Shown: positions 23,915-35,309, counted from the first letter of the stretch. The stretch: 64,000 bases of DNA from Pollenia angustigena (GCA_930367215.1 OV884059.1:69101393-69165392), one strand, 5' to 3'. A program made the numbers and translations. The notes: generated from the sequence alone by a model not told the origin.

Positions 23915-25679
23915 TATTTTCTATGTAAATTGCATTAAAGGCAAAATTTTCTGTCGGCAAGTGTGAATATTTTTGTTATTGCTGTGACTTCATGCCATGT
24001 ATGTTTTATAAAGTGATTGCTTATATAAAATACACATGGATTTTTGTTGATCACCAACGGGATAAAAACGTCATTAATGTTACGTAAATCATGACTTTGA
24101 TTACAAACGTTCTATGGCGGTACATTAAAGTAGACAGACATTGCATATGAGTCAAAAACCACACCATTTTGCCAAAGGACTTAATGATATGTCTGGCAAG
24201 TCTATGTGCTACAATATTCACATATACAGCACCATTTTTCAGAAAACGAAAAAAACTTAATACATAACTTTATAAATACATATTGGCTATAAACTAATTT
24301 TTTACCTTACAAAACATGGCTTTGGCAATATTCGAAAATTGCAAATAAAATTAAATTAATTATGTTTGCTAAAAAATAAAATCACGTACCCCAATTTCAT
24401 TATCCCCAATGTAGAGATTCTTAACTTCAAAAAAATCATGTAAAAATTTTCGTTTGCGAAAAATTTCAAAAATAATGTTTTTACATTCATTTAGTGATTT
24501 GTATGGGAGTTTCTAAAACGAAAATCGGCCCAGAACAGTTTTTTTTGTGGAAGCCATGTTAAGATATTGGGATCCAGCTATGGCATACAGGAAGAAACTT
24601 CTTACGTGACCAGCGGCCCATTTCTCAAAATTAAAAATCTATAAGAACCAATTTCAACTGAAGGACTAAATACATGGGCAAAGTTATGGGCATGTTATAG
24701 AAATCGAAATGAAGTGGATTTGAAAACGAACGAGATTTCGATTGCAATTATTTTCAAAATTAATTAAGCTTTTCTTATTTTTAAGAGTTCTTCTTGTAAA
24801 TATGATTGGTACTTAAAGTGTGAAGTATATAAAAAGAAATATTTTTATGAACTTTTTTACAGGCTCGTTTTTAAAATTTGTTCGATTTTAACTCCAATCC
24901 ATTTCAATGTATAGAACATGCCCGAATGTCACGTTTAAAAAAGTATTTCATTCGATGGATTTTTAATTTATTTTATTGAAAGATAATGAAATTACTAAAA
25001 CAGCCATGGATCGTTTGTAAAAATTGGTCAGGAAATTACTGAGTTATAGTGGACCAAAGCTTAAATTTTACAAAGCTTAATGAGTAACAACAAATATTAA
25101 AGATGGCTTAAAAGTGTTGAATTGCTTTGCCTATTGTGATTCTTTTCTACCATTCGCACAAATGCGAATCAACAATAATCGCCCAACATCACCTCATCAC
25201 ACGTCTCTTAATATCGACGTTCCGATTCATTAACGTTAACTGCGTGCGCCACTGGAGTTGAGGATTTTTCATTGCCTTTGTGCAACAAAACAGCTTTGAA
25301 ACTCAACTTGCTGCTGTCGATAAGTAACCGCTAATAATTTAGATTGGATGTCTCCCCAAATTAATTCAACAAGACGTTTTTGTCATGGCATTAGCAAAAC
25401 TGTCTTTTTTCGAAAAGTAACCGAAAAAACTCTCATGTCGACTTCTATAAATGAAATCCGTACTGCCTTCAATTTTTCGGTTATTCCAAATCTCTGATAC
25501 AGTCATTGAGTTCATCATTATTTCTTTTTGTTTTTGTTTTTTTAATCACCAGGTACCTTTAATTCTTAAGTAATTCGAATTCGATTTTGCCATGTCCGTT
25601 TGTTTGACCGTCTGTTAAAAACACGCTCATTTTCGAAATCATCAACAGAAAATAACAAGTTTGGTGCCAAATTGTTTCT
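23915..25679. other. Non-coding stretch, less AT-rich near 25.2-25.5 kb
   Basis: No protein recognised. The 25150-25500 part has more balanced composition and includes TATAAAT at 25445, but nothing else supports a promoter. Confidence 0.4.
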
Positions 25680-25928
25680 ACACCTTTTAAGTTGAAATTG
25701 AGAAAATCCAAATTAATATTGTGAAAATACAAATTAATATTCAGAAAACCGAATTGATGCTGAGAAAATACAAACTGACATTACGAAATCCAAATTAATA
25801 TTTAGAAAATACAAATCGATAAAAAAAAAATCGAAATTGATATTGAGAAAATACAAATTGGAATTGTGAAAATACAAATTAATATTCAGTAAATATAAAT
25901 TGATATAAAACAAATGAAAATTGAGATT
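25680..25928. repeat. Minisatellite-like arm of the old IS630-type transposon (left)
   Basis: Degenerate tandem units of about 20-24 bases built on GAGAAAATACAAATTAATATT. It starts ACACCTTTTAAGTTGAAATT, which recurs inverted at 35506, so the two arms could be the transposon's ends. Confidence 0.6.
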
Positions 25929-25978
25929 TTTTTATTATAATATTTTTAATATTTATTGTTTAGAAAAGTAGAAAACAA

Positions 25979-26162
25979 ATAATTTGGATTGACGAAAATT
26001 TCAATTTGTTCTGCAGAAGAACTCGTGGTTGGTCCGGGAAAGGCTCAAGGGCTACAATACACGTTACATTTTCCCGAGGTCTAAATATCCATATAATCGG
26101 GGGAATATCATCCTCTGAAGTTTTGCTAATGACCATGAGGAATCAATGGGAAACCTCTAAAA
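25979..26162 (+). pseudogene. IS630/Tc1-mariner transposase, first fragment
   Basis: The frame reads IIWIDENFNLFCRRTRGWSGKGSRATIHV...RGLNIHIIGGISS. This is the segment following the first catalytic Asp (WIDE) of DDE_3-type transposases of the Tc1/mariner/IS630 group. The N-terminal DNA-binding part is missing. The gene is then cut by the hAT element 26163-29329 and resumes at 29338. Confidence 0.8.
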
Positions 26163-26233
26163 CAGGGGTGCTCATTCAAGCAAACAATTGTTTATAAGCG
26201 CCACCCCTTTGTTTTTTACGCTCATCAATTTAG

Positions 26234-28013
26234 TTGTTCGTCAGACAGCAACGAATGCACATGTACGGACGCTTTGTTGATACTTTTTCAAATACAGTGT
26301 GCACTATCAATGCTATGGACTTAAAAAAGTATTTTATAATAAACAATGCCTTTGGTAATGCCCAATGTATTTTATGTTATAAAACATTTAAAGGACATTG
26401 GGAAAATGTTATTAAAAGGCATTTTGATTCTTTTCACAGCTATTTGACTGGGTATACTGCTGAGAAAAAAAAAATACTTTTTATTAGAAATAAAAAGATT
26501 TTTTTGAAAAATTAAAGGCATGGCTATCAGGAGAAGAAAATAACGAAAAAAAAATCGGATTTTATTTTAAAAAAAGCCATTTCAGGGGTGGTCGCTTTAA
26601 ATATTGTCAGGCAGGGCAGACCGTTTATTGACGGAGTTTTTATTAAAAAATTGGTTAGCAAAATTTTTCAGATGCTCAACTACAATATTAATTTGATAGA
26701 ATCTGTGCCCTTGTCCCGCAGTACTATTGCGCGACGTACTGCGCAATTAGGAACAGCTCTAGAGTTGGCGATTAAGGAAAAATTAAGAAATTGTGTATAT
26801 TTTTCCTTTTGCTTAGATGAAAGTACTGACATAAATGATCTCTGTCAGCTTGTTATTTGTGTTCGTTCCGTTGATAGTGAATACAAAGTTTTCGAAACAA
26901 TGTTTTCTCTAGAGACTTTTTACGGAAATGTCACAGGTAAATTGTTGTTCGATGTTGTATGTGATAAGCTTCTATCGATTGTAGATCCTAAAAAATGTGT
27001 TGGGGTCTGCACAGATGGTGCAAATGTTGTGTCAGGTAGGTATGAAGGGTTCATCGGGCAGTTGAGAAAACACGGTTTTGATGTTAATACCTTTCATTGT
27101 GTTATTCATCAGGCTGCTCTAGCATCAACATTTATAAGCCATTGCCGCGCAATGAAGACTGCAGAGCAAATAATAAATAAGATAAGAGGAGGACATCACT
27201 CGCTTACACATAGGAAGTTTGTTAGTTTTTTAAAAACAAAAAATGCCTTACACAATGACTTAATAATGTTTACCGAGGTTCGTTGGTTAAGCAGAGGCGA
27301 CTGCCTTAACAGATTACTTGATTTAAGGGAAGAAGTTCTTCAATTTCTGGAAATAGAAAAAACTGATAAATGCTTATTAAAGTCTCTTAAAGACTATCAG
27401 TTTATTTCCGATTTAGCATTTTTGTTTAATTTAGAGTTACAAGGAAAAGATAAGAATTTATACGATTTGTCTAAAATACTATTTAATTTCAAAACCAAGT
27501 TATATTTATTGTTAACACAAATTCAGTTGGGCGATTACACGAACTTTTCGAAAACGTCTTTAATTTTTAACCAACAAATGAACATTAATACATTAGAATA
27601 TATTAATATATTTGAAACGCTGTTTTTGAACTTTGAAGATAGGTTTAAAGATTTCGATTACATTAACCCACTTCTTGAGCTTTTTGAAAACCCTTTAAGT
27701 GTCGACGTTACTAAGTATGAGTTTAAAATACAATCAGAACTTATTATCTTACGAAGCGAAGTAGCAGTTCTACCGAAAATTGATAGACTATTGTTTTGGA
27801 GAACTTTGGATGACTCAGCTTATCCCGAACTCAAAAAAAAATTCTTTAAAGATTCTTTCATTTTTCCCGTCAACATACCTTTGCGAAAAAATTTTTTCGG
27901 ACTTAAACTTTATATGTTCAAAACAGCGTAATAAATTAAATCCAGTTCTTTTAAAAAATATTTTGCTTTTACGAAACTGTCATAAAAGCATAAAATTAGA
28001 AGAGTTAATTTGA
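26234..28013 (+). pseudogene. hAT transposase (ZBED5/GTF2IRD2-like), decayed
   Basis: N-terminal BED-type zinc finger: CILCYKTF...HFDSFH. Then the RNase-H-like core: CLDESTDINDLCQLVICVRSV, VCTDGANVVSGRYEGF, FHCVIHQAALAS and VRWLSRGDCLNRL, as in hAT transposases of the ZBED5/FAM200/GTF2IRD2 relatives. The C-terminal dimerisation part (YLCEKIFSDLNFICSKQRNKLNP) is in another frame. Defects are an in-frame TAA at 26513-26515, a frameshift near 27850-27900, and a loss of about nine residues between FL and NLELQG compared with the inverted copy next to it. The central domain is otherwise open for 447 codons. The host-domesticated relatives raise the possibility of co-option, but the lesions argue for a dead gene. 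Confidence 0.85.
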
Positions 28014-28668
28014 GTTTCGAAAAGTTCGTGTAATCGCCCAACAGAATTTGTGATATTAATAAATATAACTCGGTTTTGAAATTAAATAGTATTTTGGACA
28101 AATCATATAAATTCTATTCTTTTCCTTGTAACTCTAAATTAAAATCATTTAGAAATTTAGTGGTGTCCGACAAAAATGCTAAATCTGAAATAAACTGGTA
28201 GTTTTTAAGAGACTTTAATAAGCATTTATCAGTTCTAATTAATCTTTGTGTGAGGCATTTTTTGTTTTTAAAAAACTAACAAACTTTATATGTGTAAGCG
28301 GGTGATGTCCTCCTCTTATCTTATTTATTATTTGCTCTGCTGTCTTCATTGCGGGCTTATCGATTATAAATATTTATTCTAGAGCAGCCTGATGAATAAC
28401 ACAATAAAAGGTATTAGCACAAAAACCAACACATCTTTTCGAATCTACAATCGACAGAAGTTTATCACAAACAACATCGAACTACAACTTACCTGCAACA
28501 ATTCCGTAAAAAGTCTCTAGAGAAAGTATTGTTTCGAAAACTTTGTATTCACTATCAACGGAACGAACACAAATAACAAGATGACAGAGATCACTTATGT
28601 CAGCACTTTCATCTAAGCAAATGGAAAATAATTCGCATTCTCTTAATTTCTCCTTAATCACCACCTCT
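28014..28668 (-). pseudogene. Inverted partial second copy of the hAT transposase
   Basis: The minus strand repeats the core of the gene at 26758-27553: IKEKLRECELFSICLDESADISDLCHL, then pieces through LLGDYTNFSK. It has its own deletions (about 92 bases after the 'TDGAN' region and about 100 bases round the WLSRG region). It also has a segment (FLSDTTKFLNDFNLELQG) that the forward gene lacks. It therefore came from a different family member rather than by simple inversion of the neighbour. The two arms could pair in a transcript, with a spacer of about 460 bases. Confidence 0.8.
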
Positions 28669-28839
28669 ACAGGTGACCCTAATCAAAAAAAGTTTATCAC
28701 ATACAATTAATTCCACTGTACTATTATAAACTTCATTAAATTAAAATATAATAAAACAAATATTAAAATATTATTAAAAATATTAATAAAAATTGTGCGT
28801 TTTGTTTTGCGTGTCACTGTTCTTTTATATTCTCTCGCA

Positions 28840-29289
28840 CAAGGCGAATTCATAAAGGTGACCGCATCATGAGATAGAGTTATGCTAGCTATCCCTTTTT
28901 TTTTTGAAAAATACTATGTATTTTGTTTTTGTAAAAAGTTAGAGTGACTGTCAAAATTATTTGTTGAAATTATAAAAAGGAAATTTTTTGTTTATAAAAT
29001 TGGATACACAATTGCTTTAGAAAGTAAATCTTTTTCCTCTATTGTAAAGTAATGGTGACTCCACTTATTCCTTACGCCTTTTTATTTCCTTGTGTTTATC
29101 TTTTAGATTCACTTTTTTATTTTATACAATTTAAATAAGTTTTTTTTCAAGAATTTAAATTTTTGTTGAATTTAAAATTTGAATTAATTTTTTCACAAAA
29201 TGTAAACAAAACTTGACATTCAGTATACACACAAAAAAATAAACAAAAAACAGATGACGTGATAATGTCACCTTTATGAATTCGCCTTG
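28840..29289. mobile_element. hAT MITE, TSD CTCTCGCA, inside the hAT element
   Basis: CAAGGCGAATTCATAAAGGT and the next three bases are inverted at the right end. Identical CTCTCGCA at 28832-28839 and 29290-29297. 450 bp, non-coding. The CAAGGCGAATT terminus is shared with the MITE at 51709-51905. Confidence 0.92.
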
Positions 29290-29337
29290 CTCTCGCAATA
29301 CAAATGCAAAACATTTTTGAGCACCCCTGATCTAAAA

Positions 29338-29514
29338 GATTAATTTGTTGTTTGTGATAATTTACCATGTCATAGCCAAATGGAAATAAGTTTTGAAAAT
29401 TCATCAGCGACTCTTCTACGTTTGGCTCCCTATAGCCCAATGTTAAATCCAATTGAGTTTATATGGTTCAAAAATAAATTAAAAGGTACTATCGAAGAAC
29501 TAAGTCTACTATAA
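29338..29514 (+). pseudogene. IS630/Tc1-mariner transposase, second fragment
   Basis: From about 29353 the frame reads CDNLPCHSQMEISF, then LLRLAPYSPMLNPIE and FIWFKNKLKG, ending in TAA at 29512-29514. This carries the second catalytic Asp (CDN) and the third acid (NPIE), with 32 residues between them by my count. It continues the fragment at 25979-26162 across the hAT insertion, though some sequence between the two is lost. The Jockey insertion follows at 29576. Confidence 0.8.
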
Positions 29515-29586
29515 CCGCAGTTGACTGTGCAAGAGCAGTACAACATTTTACCAAAGGGCAATAGAATTGGAGAATATGCCTGTTGG

Positions 29587-29618
<32 letters not shown>

Positions 29619-29730
29619 TTTTTATTATTGAATCTTTCTTATCGAAATTTACAATATGTATTCAAATCTTAATTCTACTTGTTGTTTATTAGTTGTTACC
29701 AGTGTAACAACTAACTGCTGTATTAAAGTT

Positions 29731-32349
29731 TTAAGACTGGCTTCTAGTTAGGCTCAAAGTATCGGTTCTTTTTAGCCTCTGGTGACCTTCGAACTGAAGC
29801 AAACCCCGAGCGAGGTAGTTTGGGTCGACCATTAGTTTATCGATGTAGCTTATTGAATATTTTTTAATTTCCTCCTGGATAGTGGGGACGTTTAGATCTC
29901 TGTGGATAATATCATTACGTATATACCATGGGGCGCAGACAATTTGTCGTAATATTCTAGACTGTCTTCTTTGAAGCTTTTGGATGTTAGATGCGCATGC
30001 AGTACCCCATAATTGGATGCCATATGTCCATATTGGTTTTATGATGGACTTGTATAGAAGAATTTTGTTGTCTAAAGACAAGTTTGAGTTTCCACCGAGA
30101 AGCCAATGTAGTTGAGCTGCTTTAAGTTTCATAGCGGTTATTTTCGCTTCGATATGACGAGACCAGGTCAAGCGTCTATCTATATGAATTCCCAAGTACT
30201 TTACATGGTTTTCTACCGGAACAGTGATGTTATTTATTTTTACTGCTGGGCACGTTTGTCTTCTGAGCGTGAAAGTTAAGTGAGCACATTTAGCCGGGTT
30301 AACCTTTATTCTCCATTTTTCTAGCCATGCCTCTAGTTCATTGATGTGGGACTGCAGATTTTGCGATGCGACTTTTGGGTCATGGTTAACGCTAATAAAT
30401 GCTGTGTCGTCTGCAAATGTAGAGGTATGCGTGCTCAGGTTTGTTGGCATATCCGCTGTGTATATTATATATAGAAGCGGTCCTAGTATGCTGCCTTGGG
30501 GAACACCAGCAGTAATTTTCTTGAGGGGGGAGTATTTATCTTGCGACCTTACTATGAATGTTCTGCCTGTTAGATAGCTCTCTAGAAGCTTGTGAGTGTT
30601 TTGAGGAAGCATTCGTGTTATTTTGATGAGTAGCCCATCATGCCAAACTTTGTTAAAAGCTTGGGAAATGTCTATAAACAGTGCTGAGCAGTATTGCTTT
30701 TTCTCAAACGCCGATCTAATAAGGGTGACAATTCTATGCACTTGTTCTATTGTACCATGTTTCGCTCTGAATCCGAACTGGTGATCCGGGATGATGTCGT
30801 GTTCATTTAGATGAGGAGTTATACTTAAAACGAATATTTTTTCGAAAAGCTTCGATAGGATTGACAATAAGCTTATCGGTCTGTACGACGCAACCTGGCT
30901 AGCATCTTTTCCTGGCTTGGGAATCATCACAATTATAGACCTCTTCCATGAGGATGGGAAGTATCCGACTCTTAATATAGCGTTAAAAATGAGCAGCAAG
31001 ATTCTGGAAGCAGACGATGGTAGGTTTCTTATCATTGACCCTGTGATGCGGTCAGGTCCGGGAGATTTTCTAATATTCACTTTTTCTATTGCAGATTTTA
31101 CTTGAGTTATGTTAAATTTTAATGGATGGTTTACCTTATCAGGAATGATTGGACGACAGGAACAAGTATGTGTATCATGTGGCGTGAAAACTTTCTCAAG
31201 GTGGCCCACGAAAGCGTTTAATTTTTCATGTGTGTTTTTGGCCCAAGTGCTGTTTTCCAGTCTTAATGGAGATTCTTGGGTTATAGGGCATTTCATATGC
31301 CGTACAGCCTTCCATAAGCTATAATTGGAGTTTTTTGTGGCGTCTAGGCTGTTTAGATAGCCTTCTATTGCAGACTCGTGGTTCTGTCTCAATTTGTTGC
31401 GAAGAGTGGTCAGGCATAATTGTAGTTGGGCCTTAGTGGTTGGGGAACGACTGTTTTGCCATTGTCTTCTTAACTTCCTTTTCTCTCTGATAAGGGTCTC
31501 TATATCCGTCGATGTATTGTAAGGAGCTCGTTTAATTGTCCGCTTGATTGGGGTTGCATTTCTTGCTGCAGTATCCAAGACTTCTGTAAATCGGTCGACA
31601 GCTATTTGGATGTCAGATGAATTTTTTAGGGGAATGCACTGTGATAGGTGAGGGCTCACATACATTTTATACTTTAACCAATTTGTGTTTCTGTTTGGAT
31701 AGGAAATAAAGTTTGCAGTTGCAGCGTCAGAGTTACCTTTTAAAATGAGGATCATAGGAGGAACTAACTAGTACCTGATCGCGCTTGATGTTTTTATTTA
31801 CAGCAAAGTCAATAAGGTCTGGTAGCTTATTGAAGTCGGTTGGCCAATAGGTAGGTTCACCACTCGATACCACATCAAAATTATTTGCAGTTACGGTATT
31901 GTATAGCTGATTACCTCTAGGACTAATAAGTCTGGAGCCCCAATATGTATGTTTAGCGTTGTAGTCGCCAGCAGCAATGAATTTCTGGCCCAATGTGGAG
32001 AAGAAGTTGGGAAATTTCTCGTTTACAATTTGTCAACGGATGTTAACGTTAGATTGAAATCAGTAAGATTTATAGATGTGGCCTGGATACAATCTTCTTC
32101 GAACTCTGGCAATGGTAAGTGTCTGATGTTTTTGTACACAATTATGGCTGTGCCACCACAAGCTCGTCCGCTGGGATGTTTTGTGTCATACGTAAGGTAT
32201 CCATTTACCCTAAAGCAGTTTTTATGAGTAAAGTGTGTTTCAGAGACAAGAAGTACGTCGATTTCATGCCTATGAAGAAAGTTTGCAACTTCGTGTTTAT
32301 GTTGGGATAACCCGTTTGCATTCCAGAAACATATTTTTAACTGGTTCAT
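29731..32349 (-). pseudogene. Jockey ORF2: AP endonuclease and reverse transcriptase, two frameshifts
   Basis: Starts at ATG 32349 overlapping the ORF1 stop (ATGA). The endonuclease begins LKICFWNANGLSQHKHEV with LLVSETH, and continues in a second frame from about 32020 as FIAAGDYNAKHTYWGSR (the catalytic GDYNAKH) and LPDLIDFAV. A second shift near 31740 leads into the long RT frame 31755-29731: KSPGPDRITGSMIRNLP, SWKRSIIVMIPKPGKD, SYRPISLLSILSKLFEKI, HQFGFRAKHGTIEQVHRI, FIDISQAFNKVWHDGLL, GVPQGSILGPLLYIIYTADMP, and the catalytic FADD at 30406-30417. The thumb and end (KYLGIHIDRRLTWSRHI, YGIQLWGTA) are intact. Length and order fit the Jockey clade. Two frameshifts make this copy non-functional as read. 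Confidence 0.93.
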
Positions 32350-33920
32350 TTTTTGTTGAGTAGAACTTGCAGGAGCATGTTCTGGTTTCGCATAATTTCC
32401 TGAAACATGTTCTGCATAGTGGCCATGAAGTTATTCATAGTTTGAATTAAATTTTCAATTGAGGTAGGCATATTTCCAGAAGGCATTTGTAGACCTTCCC
32501 TAGGAACATTAGCGTTTGGAGGTTGCTTTGCGTTAGAAGTACTCGGGGGATTTTTCGCATTAGGGTTTCCTTTTAAGACTTGGGCATATGATTGGTTTTG
32601 ATTGTTTGTTTGTGAAGTACTAGCAATAGAGCCAGCGGCTTGGCTGGGCGCATGTGACGGACCATATTGGGAGTGAGTATATTTTTGAACTAAAGCAGGT
32701 TTTTTTAAATGCAAGAAGACTCTACAACCCCTATAGTTTGCCGTGTGATTTTCGCCACAGTTGCTGCATTTTTTTACATTCGGGTCAGCTTTAGAACGAT
32801 TACATTCGGCGGTTTTATGAGCGTCGCCACAAACCACACATACGTGAGGCAATTTACAATATGATTTTGTATGCCCATATTCCTGACAGTTTGTGCATTG
32901 GGAGGGACCCTTTCGTTTTAATGGCTCCTCAACAGTTATTCTTCTGTTGAGTAGGTAGCGCAAGTTGTATATGGGATGAACTGAATTTTTGGTTTTGAGA
33001 ACCGATGAATCAAACGATATTTCAACGCGGTGCATTGGTTGAGGAACTTTATTCCTGTTCAAAATGTTATGAACAGATTTAACCTCATACCCCTCTAGCT
33101 CTATGGCAGATTTTATTTCCTCTGTAGGAACAGAACTATCTATGCCTTTTATGACAATAATCAATCCCTTAGCACTTTTTAATTAAAATGTATAGCAACT
33201 TTTATTTTCTGCGTCCAGGTGTCTTGATATAATACGAAAGTTCGTTTCTGTACTGGCTTGAATTTTGGTTTCTTGAATTTGCCCGCGTCGTATAGAAACG
33301 ACGTAGAAATTATTCTTACCTACCAGTTGAATCAACATGTTGACTATGCTATTTGATGTTTGCTCCCGCAGATAGATAGGTGGCGGTTTAACTTCTTTAG
33401 TGGCTGTTCCATGTGCTGATTCTGCTTCTTCATCGTCAGGTATGGATAGTACAGAGAATCTGTTACCATTTGTTGGCAAAGAGACTACGTTAGAGCCTTT
33501 GTATTGTTTGGCCATGCGTTCATGTTGGGTGGGCCTAGGGCTAGCCTTTCTCTTAGTTATTGTTATATATCTGTCCATGCCTGTTTGCACTTTAGTACTT
33601 TTTGGCACAGCTCCTGTATTTATTAATGCAAATCGTGATGTTCCAGGTTTTTCGTTATTATTTCTCTGGTCAGACGACTTCACACTTTGAACCACATTTA
33701 CGGTCGGATCAACACACTTGCTCAGATTGGGCACACTTGCACTTAAATTGCTGTATGGAAAACCAGTTGCGCTGGCAATTTTTGCACTTAAATAATTTTT
33801 ATTTTATTCTGGGTATCGAATGTTTTCATTGCTCACGCTCGGGGAGCTTACCACAATATACGCATTTCTGCTATTTGTGCTGGGCCTACTCTCCTTATTG
33901 GGAGTATTTGTGAGGCTCAT
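32346..33920 (-). pseudogene. Jockey ORF1 (gag-like) with three CCHC knuckles, two stops
   Basis: I place the start at the ATG 33920-33918 (MSLTNTPNKESRPS), because the same frame runs to the TGA at 32348-32346 with only two stops: TAA at 33806-33804 and at 33185-33183. The C-terminal half has an RRM-like region followed by three cysteine knuckles (CTNCQEYGHTKSYC, CVVCGDAHKTAEC, CSNCGENHTANYRGC), typical of Jockey-clade nucleic-acid-binding ORF1 proteins, then a Q/N/P-rich tail. The stop overlaps the ORF2 start, suggesting coupled translation in the parent. Confidence 0.9.
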
Positions 33921-34016
33921 TCACAAATCTCTTCGGGCACTAAGGTCTTTTTTTCAGCTATTACAAATATTTTTTTTTTTCACTTCGAATTTTTTTATTT
34001 TTCTTACTCACTGATA

Positions 34017-34050
34017 CACGTCCGTACTCGTCAAGAGCTGGCTCGAACTC
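34017..34050 (-). promoter_or_regulatory. Jockey 5' end with DPE-like element
   Basis: Taking 34050 as +1 (the base next to the TSD), GGACG occupies +28 to +32 on the minus strand. It fits the downstream promoter element consensus RGWYV at its normal spacing. Internal DPE-driven promoters are known in Jockey-type elements. Spacing depends on the exact +1. Confidence 0.45.
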
Positions 34051-34079
34051 ATGCCTGTTGGTGAATAACTTTTTGTAAA

Positions 34080-34939
34080 TACAGTACTTTTCGCTTATAG
34101 TCACTTCCTTTAGTTGCAACCATAACGTGGACTATATCGCTAATGTGCCTATAAGGCTAATTCACATATCGTTACTTTAATATAGAAAAGCCCTAACTAA
34201 CGTTTTCCTTACTTACAGGAGAAGGAAAAAGCTTAATAAAAATTGTAGTATTGTAGTTGCGATTTTTTTTAAACGCAGTTTTTTTATTAAATTGTTTAGA
34301 GAGTTCAGGGCTTTTCTATATTAAAGTAACGATATATGCCACTATGCCGCATATAACCGATTTCGAATATTTTTTTTATTATTTTTGTTTTTTTTTTATT
34401 TAATTTTTATAAAGTGCACTTCATTCTTAATGCTACATCCCGCTATGCCCTATGGCTTGTCTGCAGGAAAAATATAATCAAGTTATGTGAATAAAGGAAA
34501 TAAAAAATTCATATAAATTACACCGACATCAGGCTTACGGTTTTACAACAGAGTTGCATACTGTATAAAAAATAGTTAAAATAATAACAACATATTTTAT
34601 AACTGATACCAACGGCAAAAACGAAGTTTTTACGAGTAGATAGTTGATGACAAAAATTAAATGATTTAATTCATTCTTTCTTTGGATGGATTTTTGAATC
34701 GAAAACTAAAAAGAATTGAGTAAATTTTGCTAATGTGACTATAACGTTAATTTGCTTTACTTTTTCCCTTTGACTACTGTTGATAAATGGCATATATGGC
34801 AAATGTGCTTATATCGCTAATGGACTATAACGTAAATACTTTATATTAAATTAACTTATAGCGGAAAAATAAACAGATAAAATGGAATATATCGCTAATG
34901 TGACTATAAGCGTAGTGACTATAAACGAAAAGTACTGTA
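34080..34939. mobile_element. Tc1-type MITE, TACAGTACTTTTCG termini
   Basis: TACAGTACTTTTCG at the left is inverted (CGAAAAGTACTGTA) at the right, with TA at each edge acting as the target duplication. 'cgctaatgtgactata' motifs recur through both subterminal regions. Non-coding. It contains the smaller MITE 34166-34335. Confidence 0.8.
34166..34335. mobile_element. Nested MITE with 29-bp perfect inverted ends
   Basis: ATATCGTTACTTTAATATAG and the following nine bases are exactly inverted at 34307-34335. 170 bp, inside the Tc1-type MITE. Confidence 0.75.
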
Positions 34940-35015
34940 CATACATATGTTCATATACTTGATTTTCAAATATTTTCCGTTATTTGTTTTTAAACTCATA
35001 CTTTTCTTTGCCTTA

Positions 35016-35309
35016 TCTTCTTATATATAAATACGGGAACAATTTTTTTGTGGTTGATTTTTATCGCCCACCGATTTTAATGAAACATATATCGTTTTAA
35101 AGGAAATTGTGTGTAGATATGCACAATACATTTTTTGAATTAAAAAATTTGAAAAGCGTTTTAATTTATCTTACAGACATACGTACAAAGTTGAGTGAAT
35201 AGTGCATTTTTGCCGTTCTCTTAAAATGTGTACGTTTTTGTTGTATAACGCACAGGTTTTCTCAAAAGTAAATGTCGAGTGGTCGAATTTCGGCCACCGG
35301 GCATCCTAG
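35016..35309 (+). mobile_element. Helitron-like non-autonomous element
   Basis: Begins TC after A and ends CTAG before T. An 8-bp hairpin GTGGTCGA/TCGGCCAC lies about 12 bases before the CTAG. These are the Helitron terminal marks. Only 294 bp, no Rep/helicase. Confidence 0.6.

Larger units (their letters stand above)
26163..29329 (+). mobile_element. hAT element with BED-finger transposase
   Basis: Termini CAGGGGTGCTCA and TGAGCACCCCTG, flanked by CTCTAAAA (26155-26162) and ATCTAAAA (29330-29337), a 7/8 match. It carries a transposase gene (26234-28013), an inverted second piece of related transposase sequence (28014-28668) and a nested MITE (28840-29289). It interrupts the IS630-type transposase. 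Confidence 0.9.
29587..34050 (-). mobile_element. Full-length Jockey-clade retrotransposon with 11-bp TSD
   Basis: Minus-strand element bounded by ATGCCTGTTGG at 29576-29586 and 34051-34061. It ends in 26 A residues (T on the plus strand, 29587-29612). Order on the minus strand: short 5' UTR, ORF1 (gag), ORF2 (endonuclease plus RT), 3' UTR of about 120 bases, poly(A). 4464 bp. It sits in the 3' flank of the IS630-type transposase. Few lesions suggest recent insertion. Confidence 0.95.

Noticed and set aside
25440..25500. TATAAAT at 25445 in a more balanced stretch, possible promoter
   Set aside because: No coding region, start motif at fixed spacing or LTR end could be tied to it; such heptamers are frequent in AT-rich DNA.
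30341..34014. Several plus-strand frames over the Jockey element
   Set aside because: They are antisense shadows of ORF1 and ORF2, whose motifs are clear on the minus strand.
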